Notes: generated by a model from the sequence alone, not told the origin. DNA of 64,000 nucleotides from Clostridium sp. CF012 (GCF_018861755.1 NZ_JAHLEF010000001.1:62001-126000); one strand, 5' to 3'; shown: positions 34,794-44,882, counted from the first letter of the stretch. A program made the numbers and translations.

Positions 34794-35831
34794 TTACTTT
34801 AGGGTCTTACATGAATTTCTTTGGATCAAATCAATAGGTAAGGTATAATTTGCTGAAAAATTCGAATTATTCTCTATAGATGTTATTAGTGTATTTGTTG
34901 CTATTGAAGCCATTTCAAGTAAATTCATTTTTACAGTAGTTAATGATGGGCTTATATACCTTGCAACCTCTATATCATCAAAGCCTACTATAGAGATATC
35001 TTCTGGCACTCTTAAATTAGCTTCTTGAATTGCTTGAAGCGCTCCAATTGCCATGTTATCATTTCCACAAAATATTGCAGTAGGGATTTCCTTTTGGAGC
35101 AATTTTTTTGTAGCATTAAAACCTCCACTGATAGTAAAATCACCTTTAACAATTAAGTTGTTTTTTATAGGAATTCCCGCATCTGTTAGTGCTTTTTTAT
35201 AAGCGTCCAATCTTTCCATAGCAGATAAATGTTCTGATACTCCCATTATATGTGCAATTTTAGAATGTCCAAGGCTAATTAAATAATTAGTAGCTTTATA
35301 TGCTCCACAATAATTATCAGCATTAACAATTATACATTTTGTATAAACTTCTTCATCTAATTTCACAGATTGGTCCAAAAGTGCCACTCGATAACCAGAA
35401 TTTATAATTTCTTTTATTTCTGGCTCTCCGTTTTTTTCTCCAATAAAAATTCCACCAGATATTGTCTTATTATAAAAAGTTTCTTTTACTTTTTTGTAAT
35501 CCTTTTGTTTACTTACAATGGAAACAAGTACGTTATAACCCATTTTGCTCGCATTATCTATAACTGAACCGGTAAAGGGTGTAAAGTAAGAACTACCAGT
35601 AACCTGTTTACCGTTAGAATCAACCTTCATATCAATTATAAAAAGACCAATTACTCTATTTTTAACTCCTGCAAGCATTCTAGCTGACGCGTGCGGTACA
35701 TAATTGTTTTCCTTGATTATTTGTTGAATTCTTTTTCTAGTATCTTCTGGAACATTGTCATAATTATTAATTACCCTTGAAACAGTGCTTCTTGAAACTC
35801 CTGCAATTTTCGCTATATCTATACTGTTCAT
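34794..35831 (-). CDS. LacI family transcriptional regulator of cellobiose locus
   Basis: The product is 345 residues. The N-terminal LacI helix-turn-helix and hinge are SIDIAKIAGVSRSTVSRVIN ... YVPHASARMLAGVK. The effector-binding domain has IGLFIIDMK, HIMGVSEHLSAMERLDAY, AIFCGNDNMAIGALQAI and DISIVGFDDIEVARYISP. It is a likely repressor of the cellobiose genes, released by cellobiose or a related sugar. It lies between the importer operon and the phosphorylase gene. A palindrome of the same type lies just upstream of its own start, indicating autoregulation. Confidence 0.93.
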   Translation of the reverse strand: MNSIDIAKIAGVSRSTVSRVINNYDNVPEDTRKRIQQIIKENNYVPHASARMLAGVKNRVIGLFIIDMKVDSNGKQVTGSSYFTPFTGSVIDNASKMGYNVLVSIVSKQKDYKKVKETFYNKTISGGIFIGEKNGEPEIKEIINSGYRVALLDQSVKLDEEVYTKCIIVNADNYCGAYKATNYLISLGHSKIAHIMGVSEHLSAMERLDAYKKALTDAGIPIKNNLIVKGDFTISGGFNATKKLLQKEIPTAIFCGNDNMAIGALQAIQEANLRVPEDISIVGFDDIEVARYISPSLTTVKMNLLEMASIATNTLITSIENNSNFSANYTLPIDLIQRNSCKTLK

Positions 35832-35855
35832 ATCAGCACCTCTTCAGAATGATTT

Positions 35856-35869
35856 TAAACGCGTGTTTA
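35856..35869. promoter_or_regulatory. LacI-type operator before the regulator gene
   Basis: TAAACGCGTGTTTA lies 25 bases upstream of the LacI-family start codon. Its core matches the sites at 34752 and 38647. Confidence 0.7.
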
Positions 35870-36100
35870 TAATATAATAATACATTATTTTCTAATAGAT
35901 TTCAAGTTCATTTAAGTTGATTTAACTTTAAATATCCTACTTTAAATGGTATTTTCTTCATTTATATCCAAATTGCTCTGTTTCTTTGAAAATCGTTTAC
36001 ACATGTTATTAAAATTCTCTAATATCTCTTTAAGCATTTGACTCAGCTAGCATCGATATATTACTTATATTATTTGATAAAGCTGAACATTTAAGTATCG

Positions 36101-38539
36101 CTATTTGCCCATTTCTATTTCTATTTTATGTGCAGCCCCATCACCAAATATAGGTAGTATTTTCTGCTTTATAATTTCTCCATCTACTTTTATTATTTTA
36201 ATGCCCTTTGAAACATGCTGTGGATTTTTAACTTCAATGTTGTAGGTGTCTCCTCTATATACTCTCACAACCTTAAACCCATTCATTGCGCTGGGAATGC
36301 AAGGATTTACACAAAGTCCATCATATTCGGGTTTAACCCCCAATATCCACTGAGTAACAGCAAAATAATTCCAAGCAGCTGTTCCTGTAAGCCAAGAGTT
36401 TTTAGCTTCTCCATGCCTTACTGCATCTTTTCCAGCTACCATTTGTGAATAAACATAAGGTTCAGTTCTATGGATTTCGCTTATTTCCTCAACGTAGGCT
36501 GGAGCTATTCTCTTATACAAATCAAAGGCTCTATCTCCTCTACCTAGAACAGTTTCTGCAATCATTATCCACGGGTTATTGTGGCAGAAGATACCTCCAT
36601 TTTCCTTATATCCTGGTGGATAAGATGAAATTTCGCCAATGTTTACATCATACTTACTATAAGCTGGGGATTGAAGCATGATACCATACTTAGTGTCCAA
36701 TCTTTCCTTAACAGAATCTAACGCTTTTAATGCTAACCCTTCTTCTACACCGATACCTGCCATCACGCAAAAACCTTGTGATTCGATATATATCTGGCCC
36801 TCTTCACATTTTTTACTACCCACCTTATTACCAAATGCATCATATGCTCTTAAAAACCACTCTCCATCAAAACCATTTTCTATAACATTCTTTCTCATAA
36901 CCTCAATGTGATTTTGTGCTATTATGGCTTCTTTATTTAATCCTCGCCTCTTGCATAACTCTACATATTCAGGCCCAATAAACACAAACATTCCAGCTAT
37001 TAGCACAGATTCAGCAACTCTGCCATCTGGATCTCCAAAGGTTTGAAAAGACTCATCAGGTTCTTTAGAAAAACAATTTAAATTCAAGCAATCATTCCAA
37101 TCAGCTCTTCCGATTAGTGGAAGTCCATTAGGTCCAAGATTATTAATAACATGATAAAAAGACCGTTTTAAATGCTCCATTAATGTGCCTTTTATATTAT
37201 CATCACAATTGAATGCCACGTGTTCATTAAGAATATTAAAATCTCCAGTTTCCTTTATATAGGCGGCTGTACCTAAAATTAACCATAATGGATCATCATT
37301 AAAGCCCCCTCCAACTTCAAAGTTCCCCTTTTTAGTCAGAGGTTGATATTGATGATAAGCTCCACCATCTTCAAATTGTGTTGCAGCTATATCTAATATT
37401 CTTTCTCTCGCTCTTTCAGGAATTTGATGTACAAACCCAAGTAAGTCTTGATTAGAGTCCCTAAATCCCATGCCTCTTCCAATTCCGGACTCAAAATATG
37501 ACGCACTTCTGGACATATTAAAAGTTACCATACACTGATAGGGATTCCATATATTCACCATACGGTTTAACTTATCATCATCACTGTTTATACTATATTT
37601 TGATAATAAATTCTCCCAATATTTACTCAAAGCCTCGAGTCCATCTTCTACTTGAAGATCCGTGCTAAATTTAGCTATCATAGCTTTAGCCTTAGACTTA
37701 TTAATAACACCAGGACTTTCCCACTTTTGCTCTTCTTCATTTTCTACATATCCAATTATAAAGATTAAACTTATTTCTTCACCAGGTTTAAGCTTTAATA
37801 CTTTACTATGTGAGGCTACAGGTGACCATCCACTAGCCACAGAATTATTAGATTTTCCTTGAGTAACTGCTTGAGGTGAATCAAACCCATTATACAATCC
37901 AAGAAATGACTCTCTATCACTATCAAATCCATCTATGTCTGTATTAGTAGAGTAGAATGAATAATGATTTCGTCTTTCTCTATATTCAGTTTTATGATAG
38001 ATTACAGAATTATCCATTTCTACTTCACCGGTACTAAAGTTTCTTTGAAAATTAGTCATATCATCATAAGCATTCCATAAACAGAACTCAATAAATGAAA
38101 AAATTGTGATTTTCTTAGACTCACTTGAGGTATTTTTTATTTTAAGTCTATTTACTTCCCCATGATACTTTAAAGGTACAAACATCAATTGTTCTACTTC
38201 AATACCCTTTCTTTGACTTTTAATTTTAGTGTATCCAAGTCCATGCCTACATTCATAGGAATCTAATTCAGCTTTTACTGGCATATATCCTGGTGTCCAA
38301 ACATCCCCTCCATCATTTATGTAATAGTATCTTCCCCCATTATCAACTGGTGTACTATTATACCTATATCTAGTCAGACGTCTAAGACGAGCATCCTTAT
38401 AAAAACAATACCCACCGCTAGTATTTGAAATTAGCGAGAAAAAGTCCTCTGTTCCAAGATAATTAATCCACGGATACGGAGTCTTAGGAGTACTAATAAC
38501 ATATTCTTTTTTAAAGTCATCGAAATAGCCAAATTTCAT
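36101..38539 (-). CDS. Cellobiose phosphorylase (GH94)
   Basis: The product is 812 residues. It converts cellobiose and phosphate to glucose 1-phosphate and glucose in the cytoplasm, saving ATP. The sequence closely follows clostridial cellobiose phosphorylases: [46 protein letters not shown] and [20 protein letters not shown]. The catalytic-acid region is [16 protein letters not shown], and [16 protein letters not shown] lies near the phosphate site. GGGGGGATG precedes the start. A LacI-type palindrome lies about 110 bases upstream. It is oriented like the other cellobiose genes but transcribed separately. Confidence 0.96.
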   Translation of the reverse strand: MKFGYFDDFKKEYVISTPKTPYPWINYLGTEDFFSLISNTSGGYCFYKDARLRRLTRYRYNSTPVDNGGRYYYINDGGDVWTPGYMPVKAELDSYECRHGLGYTKIKSQRKGIEVEQLMFVPLKYHGEVNRLKIKNTSSESKKITIFSFIEFCLWNAYDDMTNFQRNFSTGEVEMDNSVIYHKTEYRERRNHYSFYSTNTDIDGFDSDRESFLGLYNGFDSPQAVTQGKSNNSVASGWSPVASHSKVLKLKPGEEISLIFIIGYVENEEEQKWESPGVINKSKAKAMIAKFSTDLQVEDGLEALSKYWENLLSKYSINSDDDKLNRMVNIWNPYQCMVTFNMSRSASYFESGIGRGMGFRDSNQDLLGFVHQIPERARERILDIAATQFEDGGAYHQYQPLTKKGNFEVGGGFNDDPLWLILGTAAYIKETGDFNILNEHVAFNCDDNIKGTLMEHLKRSFYHVINNLGPNGLPLIGRADWNDCLNLNCFSKEPDESFQTFGDPDGRVAESVLIAGMFVFIGPEYVELCKRRGLNKEAIIAQNHIEVMRKNVIENGFDGEWFLRAYDAFGNKVGSKKCEEGQIYIESQGFCVMAGIGVEEGLALKALDSVKERLDTKYGIMLQSPAYSKYDVNIGEISSYPPGYKENGGIFCHNNPWIMIAETVLGRGDRAFDLYKRIAPAYVEEISEIHRTEPYVYSQMVAGKDAVRHGEAKNSWLTGTAAWNYFAVTQWILGVKPEYDGLCVNPCIPSAMNGFKVVRVYRGDTYNIEVKNPQHVSKGIKIIKVDGEIIKQKILPIFGDGAAHKIEIEMGK

Positions 38540-38646
38540 AGTTCATCCCCCCTTATATTTGAATAATTCTATTTTATATAGAATCCACAAATATATCAAT
38601 TATCATAGGAGCTAAAATTACCTCTCTTGCTTAGATTACATTTAAT

Positions 38647-38660
38647 TAACGCGCGTTTTT
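38647..38660. promoter_or_regulatory. LacI-type operator before cellobiose phosphorylase gene
   Basis: TTAACGCGCGTTTT has the perfect core palindrome AACGCGCGTT. It resembles the three other sites of the locus and is upstream of the phosphorylase gene. Confidence 0.6.
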
Positions 38661-38707
38661 AAGATATTCTATAGTTTTAACATTTATTTAAAAAATGCAA
38701 AACCAAA

Positions 38708-38731
38708 CACCAGATACATTTCCATCTGGTG
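38708..38731 (-). terminator. Terminator after glutathione peroxidase gene
   Basis: CACCAGAT and ATCTGGTG form an 8-bp stem followed on the minus strand by a T-rich stretch. Confidence 0.7.
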
Positions 38732-38799
38732 CTTATAACATATATTCAATTTATTGTTATACTCATTTAGAACCTGGAAGTTTCTGTTTGCTGCATATT

Positions 38800-39504
38800 T
38801 TAAATTTTTAAGTTTTTATATAAATTTTCTAAAGGCTTTCCCTCAATGTTTAAACTCTCGTCACCATTTTCACCAATATGGTTTTTTTCAATAAAAGTTT
38901 TCTTGGTATCTTTCTCATTTTCAGTTTTCTCAGTTCTAACATCATTATTCTTTGATTTCTCTAACAGGTTATCAATATGCGATGCCATAGCCGCTGGTTC
39001 AGTTGTAGGTTCATATCTATCAGCTATATTGCCATCCCTGTCAATAAGGAATTTGGTGAAATTCCATTTAACAGAATTCTCTTCTAGAAACTTAGGGTAG
39101 TTTTCCTTAAGAAAGTTATTAAATTTTTTCTCATTAGGTTGCTCTAGATCAAACCCTTTAAAAGTCGTTTTTTCTGTCAAATATCTGAAGAGTGGTTGAG
39201 CATTTTCTCCTCTTACATCATTCTTCTTAAACAGTTGAAAACTCACTCCATAATTAAGTGTACAGAATTTTTTTATTTCCTGGCTTTCACCAGGTTCCTG
39301 CCCAGCGAATTGATTGCTTGGAAAGCCTAGTATTTCAAAGCCTTTATCCTTGTACTGTTCATAAAGTTTCTCCAAACCCTCGTATTGTGGTGTAAAGCCA
39401 CATTCACTCGCTGTATTAACTATAACCAGTACCTTTCCCCTATATTGTTCCATTGATACTTCATCGCCATCGATTGTAATTGCGTTAAAATTATAAATTG
39501 ACAT
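38800..39504 (-). CDS. Glutathione peroxidase family protein with C-terminal extension
   Basis: The product is 234 residues. The peroxidase domain (about residues 1-180) has the active-site Cys35 in NTASECGFTPQY, the glutamine in GFPSNQFAGQEPG, and the tryptophan context KWNFTKFLIDRDG. As a Cys-type enzyme it probably uses thioredoxin rather than glutathione. The last 55 residues are highly charged (NDVRTEKTENEKDTKKTF...) and end SLNIEGKPLENLYKNLKI. This is longer than the usual 160-180 residue family members and is of unknown use. The gene has its own terminator. Confidence 0.9.
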   Translation of the reverse strand: MSIYNFNAITIDGDEVSMEQYRGKVLVIVNTASECGFTPQYEGLEKLYEQYKDKGFEILGFPSNQFAGQEPGESQEIKKFCTLNYGVSFQLFKKNDVRGENAQPLFRYLTEKTTFKGFDLEQPNEKKFNNFLKENYPKFLEENSVKWNFTKFLIDRDGNIADRYEPTTEPAAMASHIDNLLEKSKNNDVRTEKTENEKDTKKTFIEKNHIGENGDESLNIEGKPLENLYKNLKI

Positions 39505-39740
39505 ACATTATCCCTCCATTTCATATAAATTTAAACACTTTCATTTATTTCATCATATTAATTATAAGAAATTGATAATTGATAAAACCAGACTTGGCGT
39601 TTTTTGCAGAACATTTAGAATATTCTTACTTTATTATACCATTGATTCCATTATATTTCAACATTTTCAGACCAAAGCTCTTATTTAAACACAATAAAAT
39701 GTGTCAAAATATAAGTTCTCATCGTCAGTCCTAAGAAAAA

Positions 39741-39776
39741 AAGTATTTCATTAAATTTTACTTTAATGAAATACTT
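39741..39776 (-). terminator. Terminator of zinc-ribbon gene
   Basis: Perfect 15-bp arms AAGTATTTCATTAAA and TTTAATGAAATACTT have a six-base loop, with an A-run on the plus strand giving the minus-strand T-run. Confidence 0.88.
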
Positions 39777-39790
39777 GTACCTGAATGCTT

Positions 39791-40159
39791 TTATATACTC
39801 GCATATTTAAATTGCTTACTTAAATTGCTTATTTCCCTGTACTCCTCTTCTTCAAGTTGCCTAATATATTCATATTCTTTTAGATACATTAATCGAATTT
39901 TTGTTTCTTCTTTACTTAAAGTTTGAAGCTCTATCTTATTATCATCTGTTTCAATTATATCTGCCTCAAATAACCTGTCATCCTCAATACTTATTCTAAA
40001 TTTATATGTATTAGCAACGTTCTTATTCCAAGATTCCAGATGCACCGTTTGCATTATTGTATTCCCACATTTTGAGCACTTTATGTATAGATGCTGTTCA
40101 ACTTTATCAATGATCACTTTATTGTTATCGCACTCTTTACATACTATAGTTCTATTCAT
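39791..40159 (-). CDS. Small zinc-ribbon protein of unknown function
   Basis: The product is 122 residues. An N-terminal zinc ribbon has two CxxC knuckles (VCKECDN and IKCSKCGN). A beta-type middle part follows (YKFRISIEDDRLFEADIIETDD), then a charged helical tail (YIRQLEEEEYREISNL). There is no membrane segment. The start at 40159 has AGGTGG upstream; an ATG five codons earlier overlaps it. It follows the TPR gene on the same strand after about 104 bases and a hairpin, so co-expression is only possible. I do not recognise the family. Confidence 0.65.
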   Translation of the reverse strand: MNRTIVCKECDNNKVIIDKVEQHLYIKCSKCGNTIMQTVHLESWNKNVANTYKFRISIEDDRLFEADIIETDDNKIELQTLSKEETKIRLMYLKEYEYIRQLEEEEYREISNLSKQFKYASI

Positions 40160-40212
40160 ATCTAACCACCTCAACTATTCATATGTGCAAATGCAAAAAA
40201 ATATTACATATA

Positions 40213-40269
40213 AAATAGCACCCGTTTCCAAGTAGCTTTATCAAAATACACCAAGGCTGCGTGCTATTT
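40213..40269 (-). terminator. Long-loop hairpin after the TPR gene
   Basis: AAATAGCAC (40213-40221) and GTGCTATTT (40261-40269) pair, and the right arm overlaps the stop codon of the TPR gene. The large loop makes it a weak or partial terminator. Confidence 0.45.
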
Positions 40270-41361
40270 ATTTGAAGTTAATTCTGATTTCATACCTAAA
40301 GCATCAGCTCTAAACTCTTCATCAGTGGTAGTCTTTATAATAAAGTCTAAACATTTAATTGCCTGCGTATCATCTTCTAACGAATTATATGCATAAACTT
40401 TATAATAATAAATACTACAAATTGATTCTACATCGCTTTTATCTACTAGCTGTAGCATTCTATCACAGATTTTAACCGCCTTTATAAATTGATCAGTATT
40501 CATATACAGACATTGTAAATAATATAATGAATCTGCTTTATCCCCTTCCATAAAAGAAGCGTCTTCAAAAGCTACTATAGCTCTACTAAACATATTCAAA
40601 CCTATTAGCGATTCACCTACCCCAAATAAAGCATCTGCCGAGTCATTAATTTCCCTTGCAGTGTTGTAATAGAGAAGTGCATTATAAAAATCTCCCTTAT
40701 TAATTAATTCCTCTCCTTTGTCTATAAGAGGTTGATACTCCATAGATGCCCTGTTTAAGGTCTTTTGAAGCATTTCTTCTGAATAGGCTGTATTTGCAAA
40801 TCCTCCTTTGTATGACTCCATAAACCCTAAAACCTCTGGAATAAAGATTGTTTTAGCATAACCAGATTCTGCATACCATATATTAGGTTTATCCATACCC
40901 ATATCTTTTTCAACAACTGCAGATCTAGGTATTTCAAATGTTCTTTCTGATTCAGGTAGTAAAAAACAATCTTTACTCCAGGCTTCCGTACTGAAATATA
41001 AATCTCTACCTATTCCCCCATAAGGGTAAATTTCTTGTGAGTATTTATATAAAGTGGCATTTTTGTACCAACCAACAACAACATTTTTACCTGTTTTAGA
41101 CTGTTTTGCAACCCATATTACAAGAACATTATCTACAATATCATCGTTTACTGTTGCTTTTTCAAATCTTTCTAAATGCAAAGAACCCCCTCTATTTGAT
41201 ACGTATCCATAACACTTACCGTTATAATCATGAAAGTTATATGATTCATTAGCCTCATTATTTTCATCTTTGTCCACTCCGCAAGTTTTAACCAGTTTAT
41301 CATCATCACTTACACCCATATAATTTTTTAACCATGTAACGTTACAAAATATAATCCTCAT
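40264..41361 (-). CDS. TPR protein with unrecognised N-terminal domain
   Basis: The product is 365 residues. The N-terminal 190 residues (MRIIFCNVTWLKNYMG ... LHLERFEKA ... NVLVIWVAKQSKTGKNVVVGWYKNATLY) form a domain I cannot name with confidence; the VVGWYKNA stretch recalls PUA/EVE-like folds. From about residue 225 several tetratricopeptide-like helical repeats follow (LIDKGEELINKGDFYNALLY, ADALFGVGESLIGLNMFSRA, YYKVYAYNSLEDDTQAIKCL). The start at 41361 has GGGGGAG upstream, and the longer frame to 41436 lacks one. It is soluble, with no signal peptide, and may bind nucleic acid or a partner protein. Confidence 0.7.
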   Translation of the reverse strand: MRIIFCNVTWLKNYMGVSDDDKLVKTCGVDKDENNEANESYNFHDYNGKCYGYVSNRGGSLHLERFEKATVNDDIVDNVLVIWVAKQSKTGKNVVVGWYKNATLYKYSQEIYPYGGIGRDLYFSTEAWSKDCFLLPESERTFEIPRSAVVEKDMGMDKPNIWYAESGYAKTIFIPEVLGFMESYKGGFANTAYSEEMLQKTLNRASMEYQPLIDKGEELINKGDFYNALLYYNTAREINDSADALFGVGESLIGLNMFSRAIVAFEDASFMEGDKADSLYYLQCLYMNTDQFIKAVKICDRMLQLVDKSDVESICSIYYYKVYAYNSLEDDTQAIKCLDFIIKTTTDEEFRADALGMKSELTSNK

Positions 41362-41442
41362 TTTAATACTCCCCCTACATTCAAATTTACTTAAATTATA
41401 AACTAAAATGAATACACGTTTTTCTCTATTATACATAAAAAC

Positions 41443-41485
41443 ACCCTATAAAGTAGACTTTTTTTAAATGTCTAATCTATAGGAT
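41443..41485 (-). terminator. Terminator of MYG1-family gene
   Basis: CCTATA..TAGAC and GTCTA..TATAGG form a stem between the MYG1-family stop and the TPR gene start, with T's on the minus strand. Confidence 0.7.
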
Positions 41486-41540
41486 ACATTTTAGAGTCAC
41501 ATTAACTTTTTAAAATTTCAAAAAACAACTTGTATAGGTT

Positions 41541-42437
41541 TTAAATCGATAATTTTGCTATTTTCAAAGCACTCTCCATGCTTTTAGCTGATGCTATAAA
41601 TCCTGCTTTATGACAAAATATAGCATCATCTATTTTAATTATGGAATTTATTTCTTCCATTGATTTTCCTCTAATGGATTCTAATATATCTTTTCTTGCT
41701 TCAAAAGTATCAGCAGATTTCTTTACAGTCTGAATCTTATACTCTGAATTATTATCCTCTGGAGAAATAACAAACAATACCTCATTATTTATATCGATTT
41801 TAAGTAACTGTTGGAGCCAAGGGCAGCCATTTTTCAAAACCATTATTTCATTAATATCTCTATTTTGAAAGGCCTCATTTACTATGGTCCTTGCTTTTAT
41901 AACAGAAACTTGCTTATTTATTATTCTCTTTATAACTTCTGTAGCATACCAAGTAGCTTTTTCAAATGCCTCATCTTTGGAAGAGTCAGAATCCCATGTT
42001 GGATTAAAATTTTGTATAATATCACTTATAGAAGTTACTTTAATTTCTGATTTTATATCTACACCATTGTCTGTAGCGTCAATGCCCTGCACTAAATTTT
42101 TATCAACATAATCAAAAATCGAGATTATATCATTTTCATCTAACTCCGAATTAAACTTTCTTATTACTCGAGGACCAAACTCTCGCCAAACTAAACCACA
42201 AGCAGCATAGGGAATATCATTTTCTCTCATTTCTTTATTTAATTGGTGGTGGTCGAATTCTCCTAGGGCTATGTCATAAACAAAGTCTAATTTTCTAAGT
42301 GCATCTTCATCTCTTGTTCTTGTTACCTTTGTATCCCCAAGTAATAGGCTAAGTATAGAAGTAGCCATAACATCATCTGCGTGGAATTTCCCGCTATGTG
42401 TTCCTAAAGTTTTAATATTTTTTTCATTTATCATCAT
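41541..42437 (-). CDS. MYG1/UPF0160 family metal-dependent hydrolase
   Basis: The product is 298 residues. It opens with KTLGTHSGKFHADDVMATSIL, the family signature of a DHH-like metal site, then DIALGEFDHHQLNKE and AACGLVWREFGPRVI. The C-terminal ILESIRGKSMEEINSIIKIDDAIFCHKAGF is also usual. Eukaryotic MYG1 is a 3'-5' RNA exonuclease; the bacterial role is not established. Two consecutive ATG codons are available, and GAGG lies 3 or 6 bases upstream, so the second (42434) may be used. It is monocistronic, closed by a hairpin. Confidence 0.85.
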   Translation of the reverse strand: MMINEKNIKTLGTHSGKFHADDVMATSILSLLLGDTKVTRTRDEDALRKLDFVYDIALGEFDHHQLNKEMRENDIPYAACGLVWREFGPRVIRKFNSELDENDIISIFDYVDKNLVQGIDATDNGVDIKSEIKVTSISDIIQNFNPTWDSDSSKDEAFEKATWYATEVIKRIINKQVSVIKARTIVNEAFQNRDINEIMVLKNGCPWLQQLLKIDINNEVLFVISPEDNNSEYKIQTVKKSADTFEARKDILESIRGKSMEEINSIIKIDDAIFCHKAGFIASAKSMESALKIAKLSI

Positions 42438-42801
42438 TTACCTCTTTCATATTTTATAGTATAAGTATTTCAATATCATGAATTTAAGTAGTTTTTTCTA
42501 AATCTAAATGGTCATATAAATATACCTTCATTTCCGTATTCTAATAACAATTAATCCTATAATGCATCAATTTATCAGTATATCACAACATTCAGGTATT
42601 TACTTGAAAAATCTATTCTTCCTTTTATAATACCATTTATTACAAAGTAAATGGATCGTAAAGTTAGATAAAATTAGCCATAGAATCAAATTTAAGCTCT
42701 TAAAACTCAATTTTGAATCCATGGCATTTCTTTCAGTATCTTATATAAGTATGATGAAGTATACAAATATGCGAGATATTTTTACAAATAAACATTTGTT
42801 T
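42438..42801. other. Gene-free AT-rich stretch
   Basis: No gene is supported. A small hairpin, CCATTTA-TTACAAAG-TAAATGG, lies at 42633-42654. The stretch separates the MYG1-family gene start from the end of the O-antigen-ligase-type gene and probably holds the MYG1-family promoter. Confidence 0.4.
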
Positions 42802-44223
42802 TTAAACATTACTTTTATTTAATTCTTTAACTTCATCTAGGTTTTTAGATAAGTAACTTAGATATATCCAGAGGATTGTTGGTATATAACTTCTAGTTAA
42901 GAGAATTGCATTCTCAAATAATCCATTCACCGCAATAGATAATATTAACCCAAGTATAAAAAACAAAAAAATCTTTTTATTATTATCAGCTGTATTTTTT
43001 TTGCTTAACAGAAATATTAATGAATCTTTGATAATTAATATAATAAAGGCTCCAAAAGCAATAAATGCTAGAATTCCATTTGATAAAAGTATTTGTAGAT
43101 ATCCATTATGCATATCATTTGTAATCATATATTTAGTTTTATCATTAGGATATATTTTTTGTTTTGCTAAACCTATGTTATCTGGACCATGTCCAAAAAG
43201 AGGGTTCAGCTTTAATGTATTTAACCCATATGTCCATATTTCCATTCGACCAGTTGTAACATGACCGTCTTGAATTTCACGATCTATTATTAGGTTGTCA
43301 GGATCCTCTCCTGTTAGACCAGGATCTGTATTATTAATAAGTTTCTGAATTGATTTAGGGATATATGATAATCCAATTTTAGAAACAGACACCGCTAGGT
43401 TAAATGTAGAGAAAATAATAATGGTTAACAGTAATGATATCATTACTGATTTAAATCTATTAAATTTTTTCTTTTGTTCAAAAATATTTATAAATAAATA
43501 AAATGAAGCAAATAGGACGAAAGCTAGTAATGATAATAAAGCGCCCCTCGAATTACAAAGAAGTAGACATAGCCATTGTACTAATATATTAAAATAGTAA
43601 TAAGACTTTTTTAACTTACCAAAATTTTTAACATGGATTTTATTACATAAATAGATGTTAAAAAATGTAACTATTATGGAAACTACTGCAACCATTCCAC
43701 CAGAGTTTGGGTTTCTATAGAATCCCCATAATGCAGGAGCGTGTGGATATACAAAACCTTGAGGTGTACCACTATATGTAAATTGAATTAAAAACATAAA
43801 TGTTAGTAATGAAGCAAAGGATGCTATAGAGCTTATTGTTATTATTATTGTATTTATATTATATATTTCAGATTGCATTGTTTTATCTGAATAATCTTTT
43901 CTATAGGAATATAAAACAAATAAAAATAAACCTGTGTATGCAAATGTTTTTATATTTCCTATAAGGTTTACTTTAAAGTTAATTATAATACTTATTAAAA
44001 ATAGTATCATATAAATTTTTAAATAAAATGAGTATCTAGATTTCATACAGTTCTTTTCTTTGAAAAAATCATATAGTAGATATAATGCTCCCCATGCTAG
44101 AATTACTATATTAAATTTAGTTGTAACTGGCGAAATAATAGCTATTGTCGATAACATCATTAAGGTTATTAAGGTATAAACTATATTTGTCTTGTTTAGA
44201 ATTTGTTTTTTCAAGCTGTCCAT
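42802..44223 (-). CDS. O-antigen ligase/polymerase family membrane protein
   Basis: The product is 473 residues with about ten to twelve hydrophobic segments. The large extracytoplasmic loop of the Wzy/WaaL superfamily carries GRMEIWTYGLNTLKLNPLFGHGPDN and DMHNGYLQILLSNGILAF. LLLCNSRGALLSLLAF is the conserved arginine-bearing segment before it. In a Gram-positive cell this would polymerise or attach a surface polysaccharide. No glycosyltransferase or polysaccharide genes adjoin it, so the target is unknown. GGAG precedes the ATG. Confidence 0.85.
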   Translation of the reverse strand: MDSLKKQILNKTNIVYTLITLMMLSTIAIISPVTTKFNIVILAWGALYLLYDFFKEKNCMKSRYSFYLKIYMILFLISIIINFKVNLIGNIKTFAYTGLFLFVLYSYRKDYSDKTMQSEIYNINTIIITISSIASFASLLTFMFLIQFTYSGTPQGFVYPHAPALWGFYRNPNSGGMVAVVSIIVTFFNIYLCNKIHVKNFGKLKKSYYYFNILVQWLCLLLCNSRGALLSLLAFVLFASFYLFINIFEQKKKFNRFKSVMISLLLTIIIFSTFNLAVSVSKIGLSYIPKSIQKLINNTDPGLTGEDPDNLIIDREIQDGHVTTGRMEIWTYGLNTLKLNPLFGHGPDNIGLAKQKIYPNDKTKYMITNDMHNGYLQILLSNGILAFIAFGAFIILIIKDSLIFLLSKKNTADNNKKIFLFFILGLILSIAVNGLFENAILLTRSYIPTILWIYLSYLSKNLDEVKELNKSNV

Positions 44224-44422
44224 TAATTAATCTCCTTCTTAACAAATATTCATAAAATATTTATCTCTGAAATTTTTGACCTAGATTCCACGTTAAATTA
44301 AATCTACCTTCTATTTCAATTTAATCTATGAGGGATTTAGGAAACCATTTTTACATTGTACCATTTCCATCACCATCTTACAATGAATTTGATGAAACCG
44401 CTTGATTGGGAAGAACATTGTA

Positions 44423-44451
44423 GTTTATTTTACATAACTGTAAAAATAAAC
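44423..44451. repeat. Hairpin in spacer before O-antigen-ligase-type gene
   Basis: GTTTATTTTACA-TAAC-TGTAAAAATAAAC pairs with one bulged base. It lies between the CoA-binding gene end and the membrane protein start and may terminate the former. Confidence 0.5.
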
Positions 44452-44501
44452 ACCCCGTGGTAGTTTCAAAGGAGAAATGACTGAATTTTATCACCAAAAG
44501 G

Positions 44502-44882
44502 TCATCTTTTTCTTAATTCTACTAACGTACATCCCTCTATTGCTTGAATTTCATTTTCTCTACAAAAGTTAAGTATTTCAGTGCTTTCAGCCCCAGGTTG
44601 AATAAGTACTTTATCTATTTTTAACTGGCAAGCCTCCTGAAGTATTTTAATACCTTTATTTGGATTAATGCATAAATTTAAAACTTCTATCTTATATGGT
44701 ACATCACTTAACCTAGTATACGCCTCTTCATTTTTAACAGAAGGGTTTAAACCCACTACATTAAATCCAGCTTCTTTTAAGGAACTCAATATTTTGTAAG
44801 CATATTTTAAATTATTTAATACATCCCCCACCACAACCCAGTTTGTGTATTCTAAAAGTTCATTAGCCTTCAATATTACCAT
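44502..44882 (-). CDS. CoA-binding (YccU-like) Rossmann protein
   Basis: The product is 126 residues. The single Rossmann CoA-binding domain reads NWVVVGDVLNNLKYAYKIL, FNVVGLNPSVKNEEAYTRLSDVP, LNLCINPNKGIKIL, and the end VLIQPGAESTEILNFCREN...EGCTLVELR. Stand-alone proteins of this kind are widespread and bind CoA or nucleotides, but the function is not known. It is read from the first ATG. The remains of an ABC ATPase gene lie 34 bases upstream on the same strand. Confidence 0.85.
   Translation of the reverse strand: MVILKANELLEYTNWVVVGDVLNNLKYAYKILSSLKEAGFNVVGLNPSVKNEEAYTRLSDVPYKIEVLNLCINPNKGIKILQEACQLKIDKVLIQPGAESTEILNFCRENEIQAIEGCTLVELRKR

Noticed and set aside
36215-37862. Plus-strand frames across the cellobiose phosphorylase gene
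   Set aside because: All are antisense shadows of a highly conserved GH94 coding sequence.
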